A stretch of 64,000 bases of DNA from Megalonaias nervosa (Eukaryota; Mollusca; Bivalvia; Unionida; Unionidae): NCBI GenBank assembly GCA_016617855.1, contig JAECUM010011059.1, forward strand, positions 53,232 through 117,231, in the 5' to 3' direction. Below the pieces are notes generated by a model. The model saw only the letters and a program-made list of their open reading frames with translations. It made no database searches and was not told the DNA's origin. How positions within the stretch are numbered: the stretch's first letter is position 1; every line of letters starts with the position of its first letter. The translations under genes and the position numbers were made by a program. Positions 21,101 to 29,470 of this stretch are shown here, in pieces.

Positions 21101-22728
21101 GTCCTTAATTCTTGGGCTGAAATTTCCAAGAGTTAAAATTTGAAGACTAGGAGTCAAAATCATATACCTGAGGGGAAAAAAAACCCAACAAACTTTTAAA
21201 ACTTATTTAAAGTTAGTGTCAGACACTGAAAGCATTAAAGTCTTCTTTAACACACAAACAACACAGTTATAAAATGAAATCTGAAGAGGAGACAGAACGT
21301 AAAGGTTAGCATGACGTACTACATTGAAATGCAGTATTTATGATATTTGGCATTAATGATCATGGGTTAATGCAGGATTTTGCTTGATACTGTATAATCT
21401 GTATATCACTACTGACAAAACAATGCACTACAATAACTAGTTGATTTTCTTCCACATGTTCCTGAATTTTTGCTTGCATTTTTTTAATGTCTTTCCTTTT
21501 CTTACAACCATGTTCATTTTCACAACTTGAGTCTGTAGCAGACTGAGGTTTCCTTGAGAAATAAAATTCATTTATTCCTCTGAATAAACTTATTCCTCTG
21601 AGGCCATGCTATTTATATGTAATACTTAAATTTGAAAATCTAATTTGAATAACAGTGTCATGCAATCAACAATGGAATGATGTGCACAGTGTAACAGTAA
21701 TGTTAAATAAATCATCAAATAGGACATAATTCACTTAAGCACCAGAAGCATGACCTGTTAATAGAGAATATGTTGAAATCATCAAATGCAACAAAAAATC
21801 TGTGGACAGTATAGCATCATCAAAACAAACACTTGTATTTACCCCAATCAGTTCTCCTTGATTTCCATCAGCCATTTTTAATTTCTAGTGATCATGACCA
21901 ATTCATCTTACTTTATAAAGAGATGTTAAAGTCTGGTTACCTCAGTTAGTGGAACACAAACAATTGATTTATGTACTCTGATGATCAAAGTTGACATTGA
22001 TGTCAGTTATTAGATAATCCCACATGACTTAAAATTTCTTATGAGAACAATGCTAATTGTTAAGCAGGTCACTCAGGTACATAGATATGGTCGTTCAGAC
22101 AGTAAGAATGTCCGAGATTATCATTATGCTGTTTTATGCTTAAGGCATCCAGTGTTTAGGGTGTATTGCACCTGCATCAGTTTTGGGTCAAATAGGAAAT
22201 TCACACATCAGAACCCAAGAGTACGGATCAAAAAGAAACCCTGTGTTAAAGAAATTCTTTCCATTATCTTATTCATTCCAGATAGAGAGATTAAAACCTT
22301 TTGAGGTTTGCCTGCGTGTGTTTGAATGAATGAGTTTTCTGGTTGAAATCAGTTATAAAATATGTGATCTGAAAGCTTGTTATTATTTAGGTAAACTTTT
22401 ATCAAACTAATTTTCTTCTCATTTCAACTCTGACTTCAGTCTGAGTAAATTAGTTTTTGAATTGAAATCACTTTTATAATGGACTGTTACATTGAAAATT
22501 CTCTTCTCAGTTTAAATGGTGTTTTTTGTAACATTAATAACCATAAAAAATTTTTAGAATGTTAATATGTAATGCTATCTTTGTTATACAGGTGCTGTAA
22601 TGGAAGAACTAGCACTGAAGTTATTACAAGTGAAACCCTGCAAATTTCAACCCAGACATGCTAATGGACTGCAGAATCAGTTTGCCTGTTTCGCTAATTT
22701 TGAAAGTAATCATCTTGACACCTCCTGA
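6891..22728 (+). CDS. EEF1AKMT1: eEF1A lysine methyltransferase 1 (four coding exons)
   Basis: This is the complete coding region of the SAM-dependent methyltransferase that methylates a lysine of translation factor eEF1A in the cytoplasm. Joining 6891-7052, 16363-16445, 19821-20098 and 22592-22728 gives 219 residues (human about 214). All introns are GT-AG and all phases agree. The N-terminus (MSDSDDDSPQLSAHALTAL), ENWQLSQFWY across exon 1/2, VCVSAP in exon 3, and the catalytic DPPF at residues 146-149 followed by LSDEC all match the family. The DPPF motif is the usual (N/D)PPY/F active site of N6-type methyltransferases. No frameshift or stop is present, so the gene looks functional. The start is preceded by a splice acceptor, implying an upstream non-coding exon. 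The gene is convergent with TRAPPC10. Intron 1 (9.3 kb) is packed with repeats. Confidence 0.96.
7053..7782. other. Intron 1 of EEF1AKMT1, first part
   Basis: Ordinary AT-rich intron sequence with no gene or clear repeat, up to the SINE at 7783. Confidence 0.6.
7783..8042 (+). mobile_element. tRNA-derived SINE, copy 1
   Basis: The head has a pol III A-box-like TGGCCTAAGTGG and a B box GGTTCGAACC at 7836-7845. The body is shared with the copy at 12431-12751, including AAGAGGTTAGTGTTAGGAC, GTGTCAGGATAATGTGAC, TGGGTGGGACAT and CACTATAAACTGCCACACTG. This copy stops at about GACATTG, and an inverted partial copy follows directly. It resembles SINEs common in molluscs, but I cannot assign a named family. 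Confidence 0.9.
8043..8129 (-). mobile_element. Inverted partial SINE copy
   Basis: Read on the - strand, this is CTGCCTCACTTGGCACTCAG, then TTAAGAGGTTAGTGTTAGGA, then GTATCAGGATAAT. It is the central body of the SINE directly upstream (7887-7958), in opposite orientation. The two copies could fold into a hairpin with arms of about 75 bp. Confidence 0.85.
8130..10200. other. Intron 1 of EEF1AKMT1, no gene seen
   Basis: AT-rich sequence without recognisable coding potential. A diverged repetition of TCAC(A)GTGACC-TATTTCAC-like stretches (around 8340, 8530, 8700, 8810) suggests a very old tandem array, but it is too decayed to define a unit. Confidence 0.4.
10201..10303. repeat. ~38-bp minisatellite, left part
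   Basis: Units read roughly GTATATTCACTTTATGGA, then TATCAGAATGATTCAAGCA. About 2.5 diverged units lie here. The same array continues at 12302-12430 and 12752-13010, so it was split by the LINE and the SINE. Confidence 0.8.
10304..12301 (+). mobile_element. 5'-truncated non-LTR retrotransposon (CR1/L2-like), decayed
   Basis: It encodes a reverse transcriptase with LLDLCAAFDTIDHDIL (motif A, about 10977), GVPQGSVL (motif B, ends 11174), YADDTQIY (motif C, YADD at 11250-11261), and the C-terminal block YGQRSFAYQGPAMWNKLP. The 3' tail has TGTAAAGCGCTTAGAGC, then an (ATT)n run to about 12297, typical of this LINE group. The endonuclease half is missing. A +1 frameshift near 10745, a GGA-to-TGA stop at 11175-11177, and another frameshift near 11800 kill the ORF. 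Flanking 36-bp segments (10268-10303, 12302-12337) match at 33 positions and may be target duplications in a minisatellite. Confidence 0.9.
12302..12430. repeat. ~38-bp minisatellite, middle part
   Basis: About 3.5 units of the same repeat as 10201-10303, here between the LINE tail and the SINE. Units vary between TTTATGGTTATCAGAAT and TTTATGGATATCAAAAT. Confidence 0.85.
12431..12751 (+). mobile_element. tRNA-derived SINE, copy 2 (full length)
   Basis: The head has TGGCCTAGTGGTTAGAG (A box) and GGGTTTGATCCC (B box). The body matches copy 1 at 7783. The 3' end continues past copy 1 with AGCAGTATGACTGAACAATT, then GTTAAAGC and a (CA)n run. It is flanked by TCAAAATGATT at 12420-12430 and 12752-12762, an 11-bp perfect match that most likely is the target site duplication. 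A caveat is that the host array itself contains TCAGAATGATT. Confidence 0.93.
12752..13010. repeat. ~38-bp minisatellite, right part
   Basis: About seven units of TATCAGAATGATTCAAGCA followed by ATGTATATTAAATTTATGGA-like sequence. The final unit (GTACATTCCCCATATGAAGA) resembles the first unit left of the LINE (10207-10230). Confidence 0.9.
13265..13917. repeat. 650-bp repeated element, copy 1
   Basis: It is nearly identical over its length to 14622-15273, same orientation. Its ends are imperfect inverted repeats: GGGGGCGCTCACCAGTT at the left and, on the - strand, GGTGGCACTCTACAGTT at the right. No credible protein is encoded; both copies share a 68-residue chance frame on the - strand. It could be a short-TIR MITE or a segmental duplication. 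Confidence 0.8.
13918..14621. other. Spacer between the two 650-bp copies
   Basis: AT-rich, no gene. It contains a TTTGACCTTTGACCTTTATGA stretch at about 14287 and a G-run at 14468-14476. Confidence 0.5.
14622..15273. repeat. 650-bp repeated element, copy 2
   Basis: Direct repeat of 13265-13917 with scattered substitutions. The left end is changed (TGTGCTCACCAGT), and the right end keeps GAGCGCCACC, the better preserved inverted-repeat terminus. Confidence 0.8.
15274..15949. other. Intron 1 of EEF1AKMT1, no gene seen
   Basis: AT-rich intron sequence without recognisable features. Confidence 0.5.
15950..16150. repeat. Tandem repeat, ~65-70-bp unit, about 3 copies
   Basis: GTTAGGTACCCTG-GTCTGTTACAGAA-TTTCTCTCAAGAGTTAATTGC recurs three times with small changes, the last copy ending 210 bases before exon 2. 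Confidence 0.8.
16363..16445 (+). CDS. EEF1AKMT1: EEF1AKMT1 coding exon 2
   Basis: Residues 55-81 plus two bases of codon 82. The acceptor is TTTTGCAG and the donor is GTAAAA at 16446. It encodes QLSQFWYDDDSAVRLAEAAL, the conserved segment before the first SAM-binding strand. A second possible acceptor three bases downstream would drop one Gln, but the family favours the Gln. Confidence 0.93.
16530..17600. repeat. Diverged tandem array, ~120-130-bp unit
   Basis: Each unit has an ACCAAACTTTGTGGATGGCT-like block, then TTGCACTTGGGGTAAG, TTTTGATTTTGGGGTCAAA, and AAGGTCACTGTGACTGAA. About eight strongly diverged units fill the start of intron 2. The (A)GGTCA/TGACC core recurs in every unit. Confidence 0.8.
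17849..19373. mobile_element. 1.5-kb inverted-repeat element flanked by TA, family unknown
   Basis: The left end begins CCATAGTTAATGTTATTTTT then CGTAC. The right end on the - strand begins CCATATTTAATGTTATTTTT then CGTAC, one mismatch in 25. Direct TA dinucleotides abut both ends (17847-17848 and 19374-19375), like Tc1/mariner-type target duplications. Further GTGTAC- and GTACGA-rich blocks occur inside both ends. The interior has a (GA)n tract and no ORF I recognise, so it would be non-autonomous. Confidence 0.75.
18078..18109. repeat. (GA)n microsatellite
   Basis: Uninterrupted GA dinucleotides, about 16 copies, inside the TA-flanked element. Confidence 0.95.
19821..20098 (+). CDS. EEF1AKMT1: EEF1AKMT1 coding exon 3 (catalytic)
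   Basis: The first base completes Arg82, then residues 83-174 plus one base. The acceptor is ATATTTCAG and the donor is GTAAGC at 20099. It holds IVCVSAP, YDERF, FVFYDY, PLNLPEKW and VVVDPPFLSDEC, with the DPPF codons at 20011-20022, and ends in IILCTG. Confidence 0.96.
20099..22591. other. Intron 3 of EEF1AKMT1, no gene seen
   Basis: AT-rich intron sequence. I found no credible exon, RNA gene or clear repeat. Confidence 0.55.
22592..22728 (+). CDS. EEF1AKMT1: EEF1AKMT1 coding exon 4 and stop
   Basis: The first two bases complete Gly175, then residues 176-219 and TGA at 22726-22728. The acceptor is TTATACAG. It starts AVMEELALKLL and carries FQPRHANGLQNQFACFANF, matching the conserved C-terminus. 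Confidence 0.95.
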
Positions 22729-22736
22729 CATGATGG

Positions 22737-22742
22737 AATAAA
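22737..22742 (+). terminator. Polyadenylation signal AATAAA, proximal
   Basis: AATAAA lies 8 bases after the EEF1AKMT1 stop codon. If used, the 3' UTR would be very short. The distal AATAAA at 23732 is an alternative. Confidence 0.4.
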
Positions 22743-23820
22743 CACTATACGTGTATGAAAAATCAATAATAATTCATTGTTTCTGATTAGGCTTTATTAG
22801 CTCCTTACACCATCAAATGCAGTTTTTCTTTTATTAGAGATAATACTGTATTACTGTCTCCATGATGACAAATACGACTATTATGTATTAATTCATTTCA
22901 CTGCACTTTTATGGACTTTTAATGTCCATTATGCCATCTTTATTATATGCTCATTTTTTGACTCCGTTAACTTTATATGTCAGAATCGTGCAATATCTTG
23001 CGATACTGAACACCTTCATTTTGCACACATTGCACAACAAATATGCCTAAAGATAGTATAGTGTATAGGAACTACTCTGTCAACAAACTATGTACACTTG
23101 TGTAGTAGACGCTTTAGGTTTTGCTTGATTAAATTTGTGAATGATCTAAAGTAGCTGTTTCATCTATTTGAAAGTATAGATGATAAAGTTCATAACGTGG
23201 ATGAGTTCACTGGGACAGAAATGAAACTTTCACACAGGCAAACAAATGAACATGATATTCGTAATGTCAAAAACAAACGTGAGAGATGCAGTAATTGAAA
23301 ACACCGCTCTGATCATTGAAACAGTTATTGATGAGAATATTCATATCTTTTCACAAACAGAATTGTTAAGACTATGACAAGTGCTCTCTAGGGTCTAAAA
23401 AAATATAGCACAGAAAAGCATATTGAAGCTAACTGCCATCGCATATCTGTCAGAGACATACCATTTGACAGGTCTGTCAAAATACTAGATTCGAGAAAAC
23501 AATGAAACTGAAGCTTTTGGTAGAAAACTAAAAGGCTCAGAGGCAATAATTCAAGACAACGAAAAATTATTATTTCCACTGAGTAAATGGAGGGTCGCAC
23601 ACCAGCTGCTTTTCAGGTAAGACCAAAACAAAAATTCTTTTTTAAACTGATGTAGAATGCACGACTAAGTTGTGTGTGCATGAATACTGTTATTGTGTAT
23701 TGATGAATCTACAGTTGTGAATTTATTTTGGAATAAAGCATAAATTCAGTTACATTGTTTCTTGTAATGTCTTTTATTATTAAGCCTTTGCTTGTTAAAC
23801 AAAATGAGCATATAATAAAA
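22743..23820. other. Downstream of EEF1AKMT1: 3' UTR or intergenic
   Basis: No coding sequence. It may be transcribed as 3' UTR if the distal AATAAA at 23732 is used. Confidence 0.4.
23732..23737 (+). terminator. Polyadenylation signal AATAAA, distal
   Basis: AATAAA about 1 kb after the EEF1AKMT1 stop, followed by TTGT-rich sequence (ATTGTTTCTTGTAATGTCT) that resembles a downstream cleavage element. It would give a 1-kb 3' UTR. This rests on motif only. Confidence 0.4.
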
Positions 23821-23943
23821 AGGTTACAGCATTTGTATGGGAATATATGAACTCGTTATTTCTTAAAAATGCCACACTCCACAAGGTCATGCAGTATTTT
23901 CCAAAAAATTCATTCATATATTCCCATACAAATGCAGTAACCT
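23821..23943. repeat. 31-bp-arm palindrome (putative MITE or hairpin)
   Basis: The left arm 23821-23851 (starts AGGTTACAGCATTTGTATGG) and the right arm 23913-23943 are inverted repeats with one mismatch, separated by 61 bp. The flanks are AT-rich and only weakly alike (ATAATAAAA and ATAATTATA). Confidence 0.9.
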
Positions 23944-24554
23944 ATAATTATATTGCTATTAATGTGAATGAGTGCTATGAGGGAACCATGCACATAGTGT
24001 GTTACACCAAGGCTATATAATTAAAAAGCCTTACAACATGGAACTATTGCACATAATGATTTCATCAGCCAAGAACTTAACTAAATGTACTAAATTTGAG
24101 AGCAGTAAAATTATTTTACTAATTTTATGGGACCATATCCATAGTAAAAAATAGGCAGTGGTATACTATGGGATTTTAGGTGTGGGACTATTGAACTCAG
24201 TCTCAGGTGCAAAGCTTATCAAATACTTGAGGCAGCATGGTCCACTTATTCAAACACCTACATTGTTTTTGCTATGTAATAGTTAAAAAAATTCAAAAAT
24301 TGTCATCAATTCAGTTTGTTTGTTTTTTTTCTGGAAAGGGGTTGGGGGGTCAAATGTTTCCTATCAACCCAAAAATTCTCTAATAAATGGTTAACTGTGA
24401 AAAAGAAAATGTTTTCATCAGTGTTGGATCTTAATGAGTAGGCCCAGTTATTGTGACGGGGAACAAACTATTGTTTCATGTATTGAAACACACATTGGCA
24501 CAAGAATATTTTGCCAATGTCAATGAGAATAAAGTGTCCTGTACAGAGACCTGT

Positions 24555-24645
24555 ACCATGACACTTGATCCAGGCTGGTCATGGCAGGATTCAAACCTGC
24601 AACCCACCGACTACAACTCTGACACACTAGCCATTCAGCCATGGT
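24555..24645 (-). mobile_element. tRNA-like SINE head
   Basis: Read on the - strand, TGGCTGAATGGCTAGTGTG is A-box like, and GCAGGTTTGAATCCTGCC contains a B box and T-arm-like inverted ends. The D and anticodon arms do not fold cleanly by eye, so this is a tRNA-derived repeat rather than a tRNA gene. Confidence 0.6.
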
Positions 24646-24659
24646 TCCTTCTAATGTTT

Positions 24660-25076
24660 AGAAAGATGAAAAATGATCAGGCACAAAGTTGAATACACAG
24701 AATTCCACTACAGCATTATTAAGGACTGTTTTTCACTATATCACTATTCATGTGATGGTTTCAGATAAATTTATACAACCTCAACAAGCTAGCAGGCCAT
24801 TTATGAATTAGATAAAAAAAAAAACGGTATACACCTATACAGAGAATCAAGTTCCAACTAAAAGGAAAAAAAAAATGCAAAAAGATAAAAGTGATAAAAA
24901 CCATGTATTTTTCTGTTTTGCATGTGAATTACTTCCTGAATATGCAGAGAAAATATCTGGACTCTGGCATTGTCTTAATTGTTGTTACCAGAAGAGAGGG
25001 GTGAAAGAAAAATGGAATTTACGTTATGTAGGACCCTGAAATAAAAAACCGCATAAATTCACAATGAACACAAAAT
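24660..25076. other. No gene seen
   Basis: AT-rich intergenic sequence with A-runs. The right part may belong to the Penelope-like element that follows. Confidence 0.4.
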
Positions 25077-25870
25077 AATAAAATAAAATAGAGACAAACA
25101 GTAATACATATAATTATATTGTTATAAAGGATATACAATTTATCAATTTAAACATTTTTCACAATACAATATAATCCTTCATTACCTAATACAGGCTATA
25201 TAATTAATAAATATTGGAGTCTCCTAAATTTACCAAATAAAAACAGCGTAAAATCACTTTACAACAATAAACCAATTCTTGCTAATAAAAGACCCAAGAA
25301 TTTGCAAGATTTTCTAATTAGAACTAAACAGACTGAAAATAAAAAAAGACAATTCTCGTCATCTAAATATAATAGACACTGGTGCTCTCAATGTGCAAAC
25401 ATAAGAGAAAGTACTTCTTTCAGTAGCACTAATACAAAAGGTATTTTCTCTACGTTTTAACACTAACTGCATATCAACTGATTTGTTTGATAACCTGTAA
25501 AAAAAAATGTAATATGCAAAATGTTGGACAAACACTTAAGCAAGTTTCTAAGAGAATATCATCTCTTTCATACAAAAAATTATAGAGATCCTCAGTTTTC
25601 CTCTAATATTTCAACACATTTTAATACCAATAATCACTCTCTACTAGAGTTTTCTTTCATGCCAGTAGATATTGTGCATGGAGACGTGAATAGACTCATA
25701 AAAGAAACTTACTGGATTCATAAATTAGATACTTTGTATCCTAATGGCCTTTATACCCATGCGCTATATAAAACTGTATAAAATATTTTCTTTTTTTTTA
25801 AATTGCTAAATTGTATATCCTTTATAACAATATAATTATATGTATGACTTTGTCTCTATTTTATTTTATT
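25077..25870 (+). mobile_element. Penelope-like element 3' part with GIY-YIG remnant, flanked by inverted repeats
   Basis: The + strand reads LANKRPKNLQDFLIRTKQT, then HWCSQCANIRESTSF, then KCNMQNVGQT (25508-25534, equivalent to the GIY-YIG family YxGQT motif), and after a frameshift ISTHFNTNNHSLLEFSFMPV and YWIHKLDTLYPNGL (to 25781). This order is that of the linker and GIY-YIG endonuclease end of Penelope-like retroelements. Stops and the frameshift inactivate it. Near-identical inverted arms of about 72 bp lie at 25077-25149 and 25800-25870. The reverse transcriptase is absent. Confidence 0.85.
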
Positions 25871-26035
25871 AATTTACTGATTCAGGTTTCATTAGAGACT
25901 CGTGTATCTTTTAGATCCTGTCATATATATAAAATTGTTATGATGATGCATATCATTTATGACGTTACATAATGACATAATTGTTATTTTAAAATAATAA
26001 AGACATCATCCATTTTTATTAAAAACATTTTGTGC

Positions 26036-26063
26036 CTGAAGAAACATATATTAAATGCGAAAC
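26036..26063 (+). ncRNA. Hammerhead-ribozyme-like core remnant of the Penelope element
   Basis: CTGAAGA (26036-26042) followed 15 bases later by CGAAAC (26058-26063) fits the hammerhead core CUGANGA...GAAA, and Penelope-like elements are known to carry such motifs in their terminal repeats. The intervening stem II would be only about 3 bp (CAT/ATG), and I could not define stems I and III. It is probably a degenerate copy. Confidence 0.3.
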
Positions 26064-26374
26064 TAGTTGCACAGAACTATCGGCGTTTGTGTTGTTTTTT
26101 TTGTCCCAATTCCCAATAATGAACACAAGAAACAATTTTTATTCATAATGTATCTTCAACACACTTCCTAAGACATGTTCAAATTGTCAGAAAAACAAAA
26201 AGAGTAAAGATTTCTTTATGGTTCTTATAATAATGTCACAGTACTGTCTTATTTATTGTTGTAAAATTAATTGAAAGTTGTCCTAATTTCATTTTCATAC
26301 TCAGAAGTGAACTTGAAAATCAGTAATGTAAAATAGTGAAAATCTATTGTGAAATCTGACATTCATTTTCAGCA

Positions 26375-27420
26375 TGATGTCAAGAATTTTTAGCAACTTC
26401 ATTATCATCTATCTGGTAACTATGATCACTTCTGTAAATCTTTGTCGGTTCTTTCAGCTTCAGAATTGTATCTGTAAACACTATCCTGATTACATCAATC
26501 AGAATTGGCCATTTAAATTTGTTCCCATGCCTATTGTCAAAGAAATGATACAAGACAAATACCATGTCTATCTCAACCACTTGCCCAATGTGCCACTCAT
26601 AAACAATGCTATCCATTCATTTTCAGCACATGTTCGCTAATGTTTTTATTTTTCTTCATCTTTTGTTGCATTTCCTTCATGATCTTGCTGACACAGTGCA
26701 TTCTGTGTAAGTTACCACTCATGCAATTTTCACAAAACAAGATGTTATTCTTGTTCTTATAATGCCAGTAGATACAGCCAACACTTCATATATCTGCATT
26801 GTGCCCTTTACTGGAATGAGCATCTTTTGACAGTATCAAGTTCTTGTCGTGCATCTGTACACTCATTACATGAAATATAAATGTATGATGTGCTGGATCT
26901 TATTTTGCTTAATACTGAGAACTGCCATCCTGTTAGCAGTACATCTGATACCATCAAAAGGCCCCATCCCATGTCCACTCAAAATAGTTACACTCTGCAG
27001 ATTTTCCAGATGTCTCCTGGTGATTTGATATTAGGTAAAAAAAACAAGCTGTTTCATTTCAGTATTGAGAACTTGGACTATCGGTCCAATAACAAATCTT
27101 AAGTTTTGATGTACTGGTGGTGGTTATTTCAGGAATCAGTTTCTTCAGTCCTATGTTGTGCCCCAAGTCATCTGACAAAAACATGAATTCTGTATCTATG
27201 CAACCATTATTTCTGAAGAAGACGACAACTGGATGCAACAGCATTTGAATTTCTGTAGGCACTTTGGACTTCATCTGCGGACATGCAACTAAACTTCTCT
27301 GCAAAATCCATCTGCGCTATGAAATGACCCACTGGTTGGTTATCTTTCAGGCTTGAGTTGTCCTATATTGTTGCTTTACGTTATGAACATGTTTAAAATT
27401 GTGTCTGCTCGTGGATCATT
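26375..27420 (-). pseudogene. Decayed gene of an invertebrate mobile family (DFAE / SQYKN / GHGxGPxDG motifs)
   Basis: On the - strand I read GHFIAQMDFAEKFSC (about 27320-27280), HPVVVFFRNNG, FLSDDLGHN, WTDSPSSQY (about 27090-27062), GHGMGPFDG (about 26980-26955) and the C-terminal HGNKFKWPI (about 26525). This motif order is that of a large, poorly characterised protein family multiplied in cnidarian, mollusc and insect genomes, usually predicted as uncharacterised proteins. The acidic motifs would fit a transposase, but I cannot prove that. Reading it needs at least two frameshifts, and stops are present. The upstream part may extend to about 28230. Confidence 0.75.
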
Positions 27421-29021
27421 TTCCTGAATTCAGGTTTGTCTATATCTGTTCCAACTATGTTTATTTCTTCCCAGTATCTAAAGTGACTTTTTCCCATTGT
27501 TCATGGTGAACTATTTTGGCCAATCCATTTGGGAAACCCAATGGGTGCCCCCTTCACCAACCTGCCTCATGAATTCATCAGATTTTAAGGGAACATCCTG
27601 CTAATTTCATGGATTTAACAGTTAGGGCTACATTTTGATGCTTTTGGCAGAGACACTGGTGTCTTGTTATATACCTTATCAAACTAACGGTTTTTGGGCA
27701 CAGTCTACATAATGTGGCAAATGATAAGTCAGTTTCCGCTACAAACAATCACCTTGGTTATCCCATCTATCATTTAGGACCCTCTTGTGTGCATGAATGT
27801 CACCCACCTTTATCTTTTCTGAATACAACTTAGCTATTATCATTCCCTGAATAAAATCTCCACTAGATCTGCTCTCAACTAGTCTCCTTCTTTTTGCTGT
27901 TTTTGTATTCTTGGTACTTGGTCACATCTCATGACTTTCGATTTTTTAAAAGAAATGTACAAGTCCTCCAAGTTGCAGATTAAACAATCTATAAAGTTAG
28001 TCTGGTTCTCTGACTAAATCCACAAAAGCTAATGTGAAACCCCGATCAAATCAAACATGGATGAGCCAGATATCTGGATTTTACCACAGCAATCATATTT
28101 CCATAGTATTTCCTTTTGTTCTATAAGTCTGTAAAGGTCATTTTCGTATGACTTGTGACAAAATCGTAAGGGTTGGCAAGTCTGCCATATTGATGTATTG
28201 ATAACATTGCTTACAAAAAAATATTGTGACAACCTTCATGAAAATAAAATCATTTAACAAATCATCCAGATCATTTTGAATTTCATTCTTTAATAATGAT
28301 TGTGCATCATAACAGACTGAAAATGAAATGTTTATGTCTTAGTTTTACTTATGCAGAAAAAGTACTTAAATTGTATAACTTTGTTTGGAAAAAATGACAC
28401 TAGTTTATTGAGCATTTTAAAGGTAAAACTGTACCAAAATATTTTTTATGCCCAATATACTCATTTTTAAGCAGTCATCATCAGGAAACATCTGCTGCAA
28501 TTAGAATGTGCGACAATCTCAAGAAATGCAATATTTTATGTAAATACTCTGCAACACCTGTTGTATAAACTTGGAACTCTATTCTGAGATTAGAAATACA
28601 GTGTATCTATTTATAGTTTCAAAGATTTATGTTAAGACTAGGATTAAAAATGCATAAAAAGGTTGCATCTTTTTATGATTTCTATATTTAATTCATACGA
28701 TTTTCTGCCAATTAATCAAGAGCTATTCCATGAAAAAGCATCAGGGTCTATTCTAGGGTGCAGGATTCAGGCTGATTTTTAAAAAATCATGAAAAATCAA
28801 CTGAATGTGCAGAGATCATGCATCATATTTTCAACTTAAGGTTTTTTTTAAATATTAAATCCCCCATATTAAGAAAATTCACACCCTGTTTTTGAAACTT
28901 AAGGCATTAATTTCCACTTTAAAGGCTCAGTTCTAGATTAGATACTGAAGCATTCAACCTGAATAGAACAGTTCCCATAGAATATTTAAAATTAAAAATC
29001 TAAAGCTTTTAATACAATCAT
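27421..29021. other. Intergenic, possible further remnant on the - strand
   Basis: 27421-28230 may hold the degraded N-terminal part of the mobile gene above (a CHKSYENDLYRL frame at about 28150 is suggestive). I recognise nothing between 28240 and 29021, apart from AT-rich sequence. Confidence 0.35.
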
Positions 29022-29027
29022 TTTATT
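29022..29027 (-). terminator. Polyadenylation signal AATAAA for TRAPPC10
   Basis: On the - strand AATAAA lies about 180 bases after the TRAPPC10 stop codon, a typical 3' UTR distance. Motif evidence only. Confidence 0.5.
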
Positions 29028-29204
29028 TCATACTAAAATCAACCATTAGAAACAATAACAGTTTACAAGAATTTTTGTTCTGCTTTTAAAATGAAAAGAA
29101 AATCATTACCTTATGAATTATCAATATTAGACAGAACATAGTCTTGACTGTATCACAGTCTGAACAAAAGGAATATTTTGACAATAAATCCCTGGAAGCT
29201 GGCT

Positions 29205-29470
29205 TCAAATCACAGTCACTTCTAAATCAGTACTTGCATTTTCAGGGTACACCTGAATCTGTTGCCCAATGCTACTGTAATAAACCTGCCCAGTTTTAAA
29301 AGCAATTATTGCTGCCAACTTTGACTCTTTTGTTTTGGCTGGAAAGTCGTCATTTGGTGATGGATTGTCTACATCAGATGCTGCTGCTTTTGTGAAGGAT
29401 TCTGAGAAATAATCTTGGCAGTTGTCTTGTTTTTCCTGCTCCTGATTTTCATTGTCATTTTTGACCCAAA
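29205..29470 (-). CDS. TRAPPC10: TRAPPC10 exon l (last) and stop
   Basis: The acceptor is CATATAG; two bases complete Val. It encodes an acidic linker, then FKTGQVYYSSIGQQIQVYP and LEVTVI, and TGA at 29205-29207. The GQVxxSSxGxQxxVxP block is the conserved C-terminus. Confidence 0.94.

Noticed and set aside
24453..24692. 79-codon frame containing WSWQDSNLQPTDYNSDTLA
   Set aside because: The peptide is the translation of a tRNA-like SINE on the opposite strand, a common source of false proteins.
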